Origin: Pogonophryne albipinna
Taxonomy: Eukaryota; Chordata; Actinopteri; Perciformes; Artedidraconidae
NCBI GenBank assembly: GCA_028583405.1
Contig: CM053258.1
Coordinates: 4,247,738 to 4,311,737, forward strand
DNA length: 64,000 bases
Reading direction: 5' to 3'
Part shown: positions 10,500 to 64,000 of the stretch, one piece after another
Layout: every line of letters starts with the position of its first letter
Position numbering within the stretch: position 1 is the stretch's first letter
Position numbers and translations under genes: made by a program
Notes under the pieces: generated by a model
The model's database searches: none
Told to the model about the DNA's origin: nothing
Seen by the model: only the letters and a program-made list of their open reading frames with translations

Positions 10500-11550
10500 C
10501 AATGATGAAAAGTTTTATTTTTTACAATATGACACAACAATCTTGAATATTTTTAGATATGAAACAACACGGACACAATGCTCATGATTATGTTCCCCAT
10601 TTCTGACATCAAGTTTAAAAAAAAAAGAAAAAAAGGCAAGGCTCTATCATCTGATTTTTTTGCCTGAATTTCAGATATTTGACTGAATGGTCATACACAC
10701 GCAAGATAAACACAAGTGTGTCAGTGTACAACAATAAAACAGATCAGATCATTTGATGTTATATTACTTACAAACTGCATAATATCTCCTATTATTCGTT
10801 ACACAAAAAATACAATACTATACAATTATTTGATGTGTTCATAATAGACTCTGTCCAATTTACATGGCAATTAAACTATCAATGTGGTTTTAAAGTACAT
10901 ATATGTTGTTAACATTTAATTATTTAACACAATATTTACATGTTCCGGGAAAATACAAATGTAGATTTGTTTTATAAAAAGAAAATGTGAAAAAACAATT
11001 GTTTAAATAAAAAGTCTCAGTATGGATAAAATAAAAAAATAAGATAAGGGCATGCGCTGACATCCTTCAGATTACCAAAACAATTAAATTAAAAATACAT
11101 TTAAATAAAAGTAGTGATGATATGACTATGATAACATTAGCCCAGATGATTTTGAATGTAGTATTTTGTATCTCAGGCTTGTATTAGAAAACGGTCAGTC
11201 TCCAGTTTTGTAAACGTTACATCTTGTAAAGACAGCTGAAAATGTTTTTAAGATTTTCTCATTTTTTACACCCCTGTAACAAAACACTGTGTTTTCCATC
11301 AGGCAAAGCACAATTTATGGCACTTCTTAGTAATTGTTGCTTTCAAAGTGACCTTTTTCCCCCAAATCCTTGTTTTCCAAAGCTATCAAAATACTCCGCA
11401 GAGACAAGAGTTCCTTGTGCGAGTGGAAAGCTGCTTTGTGCACACGGCAAACACAGGTTCTTCTCCTAAAAGTCTTGCTCTTATAAATACTGAGGTAAAG
11501 AGGAGAATACTGAGTTTTTGGGATGGAGGTGGTCGTCGACACTCAAGGCC
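10500..11550 (-). other. map3k5: Probable map3k5 3' UTR with candidate poly(A) signal
   Basis: AT-rich, repeat-poor sequence directly downstream of the map3k5 stop codon. A minus-strand AATAAA lies at 10514-10519, just before the LINE-containing intergenic region, and would give a 3' UTR of about 1.05 kb. No competing gene is seen. Confidence 0.5.
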
Positions 11551-60307
<48,757 letters not shown>

Positions 60308-60730
60308 CTGTAAAAAAAAAAGTTTGAAAAATGTCTTTATAATCAAGCATTACATCAAAAAACCACCCTCGTTTTTAATTATTCAAATAACGTACAATAG
60401 GTAATTATAATCCTGTCTAAAAATCATACTAATTCTACTAATTTACAATCTCCTTGAGGGGTAATTGTAACGTGATTGGAGTTTTAATTCATGTACTGTT
60501 TTACATAATTTTTGATTATTCTCTAGTGAGACAAGCTACTTTCCAATTGTCTAAATTAGTTTTTTAGAGGAAGTCTCTCATAAATATTTTAGAATTCCCA
60601 CTTTCCCCAGTTGAGTAATTTGAATTAATAATCATACCAAATACAATATATTAAAATATAAAACGTTGATTATTAAAGGATCATTGTTAGCGTGACAGGG
60701 CATCAGCAAACAGTAAAGATAACAGGTAGC

Positions 60731-61431
60731 CAGAGATGGGGTTGTTACACAAAAAAAGTAATATTACATATTACTCATTACTTTAATGTAGTAATAGGCC
60801 TATATTACTTTACTTCGTTACTCTCGCCCCTCCCTACAGGAAGATCACGCAGACGGCGGAGGGTGCTTCATTTTGTGGAGGGAGCCTCATCTGAAGCGCA
60901 AATGCGGCGCACCTACAGTGTTACTTTACTCGACATCCTCACTCTGGGTTCGGGGGTCCTCCTTAGCTATTAGCTTCACGTTAGCATGTTGTCTTTGCAG
61001 GTGCTTGTTGAGGTTTGACGTTGTGTTTGCAGCAGTGGATAAAAGCTTCTGGCCTGGACACAGTTTACACCTCACCGTCACATTCCTGTCCTTTCTTCGG
61101 ACGAACTCAACATAATGGGCAGACCTCCACCCCTCGAAAGTTATCGCTGTTGACTCAGCCATGTTTATGCACTGCATGCGCAAGTCGCACAAATGTTACG
61201 TAAATATAAAACCTGCGGCGGAAATCCCTCTTGTCTGTCAAAGGGAGAATCTAGTCATTCTGTATGTTAGTAGGCTAACCTTAGTGTGATTACTGATTTT
61301 ATAAAAGTAACGAAGTAACGCGTGTCGGGCAATGTTAGTAACTGTAGTGTGATTACTGAATTATAAAAGTAACTTGTTACATTACTCCGTTACCGACAAA
61401 AGTAACATTATTACAGTAACGCATTACTCTG
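60731..61431. mobile_element. hAT derivative with perfect TSD and BED-finger exon
   Basis: Starts CAGAGATGGGGTTGTTAC and ends GTAACGCATTACTCTG. Identical caggtagc at 60723-60730 and 61432-61439. Contains a transposase-type first exon but no catalytic region. Confidence 0.9.
60930..61162 (-). pseudogene. hAT transposase N-terminal BED zinc finger, orphan exon
   Basis: An intact frame from Met at 61162: MAESTAITFEGWRSAHYVEF, then VRCKLCPGQK and SNLNKHLQRQH. CxxC with HxxxxH is the BED finger signature. The frame ends at a good donor, CGA/GTAAAG, at 60930/60929, suggesting a former exon 1. The dimerisation and RNase-H-like parts are absent. Confidence 0.75.
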
Positions 61432-61775
61432 CAGGTAGCACAACAGGTCTTAGCGCCATACGGCAGAATACATCAATCACTAGCCTACTTTGTAAGCTTA
61501 CAGCAATTATAAATAAAAGTCAGGCTCCTTCAAACAATGTACACAGAATGCTCTTTAGATACCAGTGATACCTGAAGCTCCTGCTATCCTCTCTAGTTAG
61601 ACCTTCATGCTTGTTGTTCTCCAACAGACAAAAGATATCAAAAAGCATGTTTTTCTTTTTTTTTGTGCTCGTTAAACCTGAGTCACTATTCCTGGAGCTG
61701 AACGAGAACCAACTGGCTGCTTCATAGCATCGCCTGTTGGCAGGAAAGCCTAACATATTACCCCAGCAACTGAGG

Positions 61776-62264
61776 CAACACAGTCTCACAGCATTTCGTG
61801 TTATAGTCATGAAATTAATCTATTGATTCGTGTTCACCAACACGATTTCGCCATTTTTTTCGTGTCACACAAAACGATTTTAAAAGCAATGTAAATAATA
61901 ACAAATTTGAAGGAAAAACAGATAAAAAAAAAAATACAGATTTCAGAATTCTGAGGCTCTGAGCCCCATTTATTTTCCTCAAGGACGGCAAAAAAACCGA
62001 CATTATATAATTTAAAATAAAAGGGATAGGGTTAGGCTTAGGGTAAGATATTGAGTAAGAACATGTTTTTATCAGCTTCTGGTCTTCCAAGACCCGACCG
62101 GACAAAAATATGTGGTGCAGGCACGAAACACACAACCAATAGAAATTGGTTTTAAAATCGTTCTGTGTGACACGAAAAAAATGCGAAAATCGTGTTGGTG
62201 AACACGAATCAATAGATTAAATTAATTTTGTGACTATAACACGAAATGCCGTGAGACTGGGTTG
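61776..62264. mobile_element. Long-TIR element, about 110-bp inverted ends
   Basis: Ends carry CAGTCTCACAGCATTTCGTG and CACGAAATGCCGTGAGACTG, and the inverted similarity continues through GATTCGTGTTCACCAACACG. Flanked by actgagg at 61769-61775 and 62265-62271. No coding content. Superfamily unresolved. Confidence 0.82.
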
Positions 62265-62271
62265 ACTGAGG

Positions 62272-63100
62272 AGGTGGTAAATGTTTCAAAAAAAGTAGAT
62301 CACCACGCAGGTGAGAGTTGAGTGATGCCGCACTACATCAAATAATTAAAGCAGGTAAAATATGAAGAGTGGGATAATAAAACAAAAGGCCTGTTATGCT
62401 GGGAAAGAGTCAGAGTTCAAACACTAACACTAAGCTTCATTTTGCTCTACAGGGACCTGAATGAATCACGGTATAATGGCTTCCTCTTCATGAATCCACC
62501 AACACCCCCGTTTGCATTTAACAGCTTAAAGATATGTTTACAGACACACATTGGTCATTTCACACATACAGTAACATGGCCCTGTCATTAAACACTGTGA
62601 CGGTACATTTCCTTCAGAGGAACTTGTTATAATGAAGAGCTTTAAATATATTTGATTAACTCTTTCATGGGAATGAACCCTAACCCTATTCAACCCTACA
62701 AAGTTATAATAAAGTAAATGTATTCAAAAGTGGGTCAATCCAGAAATCTAAATGTTTGGTGGATTTGGTGTAATGTTTGAACAACACGTTATATTGAAGC
62801 TATTTGATATTGTGTTACTGTCAATATTAATACTGGCAAAGCAAAGATATACATATTGTGTAGATATCTTACACTATGTTCCTGTGAGGATTATTGAAAA
62901 GCAGTGTTTGTAATTTTGGTAGCATCTGTTTCAAGGTAGCCTGAAAAATGTATAGCCTACTATGCTTTTCAATTTCACAATTTGGTAACTTGCTTTTGGC
63001 TAATGACCTAAACAACTTGATGTTTATTTATGAACTATATAATTAAGCACATAATTGTATTGAGGATCTATTGGTCATGATGATGAATGGCATCAATAGC
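62272..63100. other. Intron, nothing recognised
   Basis: AT-rich unique sequence in the map3k5 intron that continues beyond the window. Confidence 0.4.
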
Positions 63101-63256
63101 CGCTTTCACACCAAGTAGTACTTTGCCGCACTTAGTTCCCAGCACTTAGTTCCCAGCACTTAGTTCCCAGCACTTAGTTCCCCCATGGAACTAAAGAGCA
63201 GATCGCATTCACACCGGAATAAGTTCCCTGGGGGAAGATTACGCAAATGAAGCCGC
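63101..63256. mobile_element. Harbinger-like MITE fragment with 14-bp expansion
   Basis: GCCGCTTTCACACCAAGTAG through ACACCGGAATAAGTTCC to AATGAAGCCGCTT match the reverse of 45070-45187. At 63128-63181 a 14-bp unit (GCACTTAGTTCCCA) is present four times; the other copy has one. Confidence 0.78.
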
Positions 63257-63268
63257 TTGTCACTGTCT

Positions 63269-63902
63269 GTACCCGATCTGCATCCCTGCCCGATCTGCAT
63301 TGCGCATGTGCGAGATGGTCCGCCATATTGGACAACTCCGTACGGCAACCCAAATAGGACACTTGACACAGTGGCGTTTGGCAAAGCACACAGAGAGATG
63401 AGTTATTGTTATTACAACGTGAGCTATTGTTATAACAACGTGACCTCACTATTATCACTACTCTTTTTATTAGGTTCTTTTATTTGGGGTTAAGTACATT
63501 GTCAGAATAAGTGAGAAATGGATTTAACTTCTGTTAGACAGCTATACTGAATAAATATTTACTGTGAATGCATGCAGAAATGTATGGCATTAATAATGTA
63601 TATGTAATTACATTAACTGTGAATGTCTTTCATTTTATTTGTGAAATTCACCTTCAGACATGTATTCTCTATAAAAATTAATTCTATAAATTCTATACAA
63701 AAGTCTGTCAGATGCAATGCAAATCGGGCATCTGTTTATGTTTAAAACTCGCGCATGCGCAATGCATATTTGCATATTGGCCAGCCGCCTAGACGGTCTA
63801 GACGTCAAGTGTCCTATTTGGGTTGCCGTACGGAGTTGTCCAATATGGCGGACCATCTCGCACATGCGCAGTGCAGATCGGGGAGGGGTGCAGATCGGGT
63901 AG
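63269..63902. mobile_element. Element with 99-bp inverted arms
   Basis: Arms 63269-63367 and 63804-63902 are reverse complements with about five mismatches, sharing GTCCGCCATATTGGACAAC and CCGTACGGCAACCCAAATAG. The interior (63368-63803) is AT-rich with no coding signal. Interrupts the Harbinger-like fragment. Confidence 0.82.
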
Positions 63903-63921
63903 TGACTGTCACTACCCGATC
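63893..63921. repeat. Perfect palindrome, 14-bp arms, 1-nt spacer
   Basis: GATCGGGTAGTGAC, one T, then GTCACTACCCGATC, overlapping the outer end of the right arm of the element at 63269-63902. Confidence 0.95.
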
Positions 63922-64000
63922 CGAGTATTTTTAAACACGAGTATCTGTACTTCTACTTGAGAAAAGGATGTGTTTGTCCTGGCTCCAAAATGGTGGACTG

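Overview
The window is nuclear DNA from a bony fish, most likely a teleost. The evidence is a pair of vertebrate multi-exon genes, GT-AG introns, very long CA/TG microsatellites, L2-type LINE 3' ends, tRNA-derived SINEs, and a high density of short TIR transposons (hAT-like, TTAA-flanked and Harbinger-like) of kinds common in fish. There is no operon, CRISPR array, phage, rRNA or tRNA gene. I did not find a self-contained new biological system. The unusual content lies in how repeats sit against splice sites and in how elements are nested.

Two genes lie head-to-tail on the minus strand. The first (518-8436) is a complete LRP11-like gene of 9 coding exons, 556 residues in my reconstruction. 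It encodes a signal peptide, MANSC domain, PKD domain, LDLa module, linker, Kunitz domain, membrane helix and short tail. The second (11551-60307) is the 3' part of a MAP3K5/ASK1-like kinase gene: 26 coding exons joining in frame to 1108 residues. They cover the central regulatory region, the whole kinase domain, a 14-3-3-type motif, a coiled coil and the C-terminal SAM-like region. The 5' exons for the thioredoxin-binding N-terminus lie beyond 64000. The genes are 3.1 kb apart; the gap holds an L2 LINE remnant, the probable map3k5 3' UTR and the probable lrp11 promoter.

Layout: 1-517 probable lrp11 3' UTR; 518-8436 lrp11, with a 1.5-kb pyrimidine-rich minisatellite and an L2 remnant in intron 5 and a TTAA element in intron 2; 8437-11550 intergenic; 11551-25087 map3k5 C-terminal half, with two ~200-bp TG tracts at splice acceptors and a 36-bp repeat expanded to 17 copies inside an intronic MITE; 25088-36468 the rest of the kinase domain; 36469-60307 the regulatory region with most of the nested transposons; 60308-64000 an intron with a hAT derivative carrying a BED zinc-finger exon and two long-inverted-repeat elements.

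Functional link: ASK1 is a redox- and stress-activated MAP3K acting upstream of MKK3/6-p38 and MKK4/7-JNK, and LRP11 is a poorly characterised membrane protein. Nothing in the sequence shows that they act together; their adjacency is probably positional.
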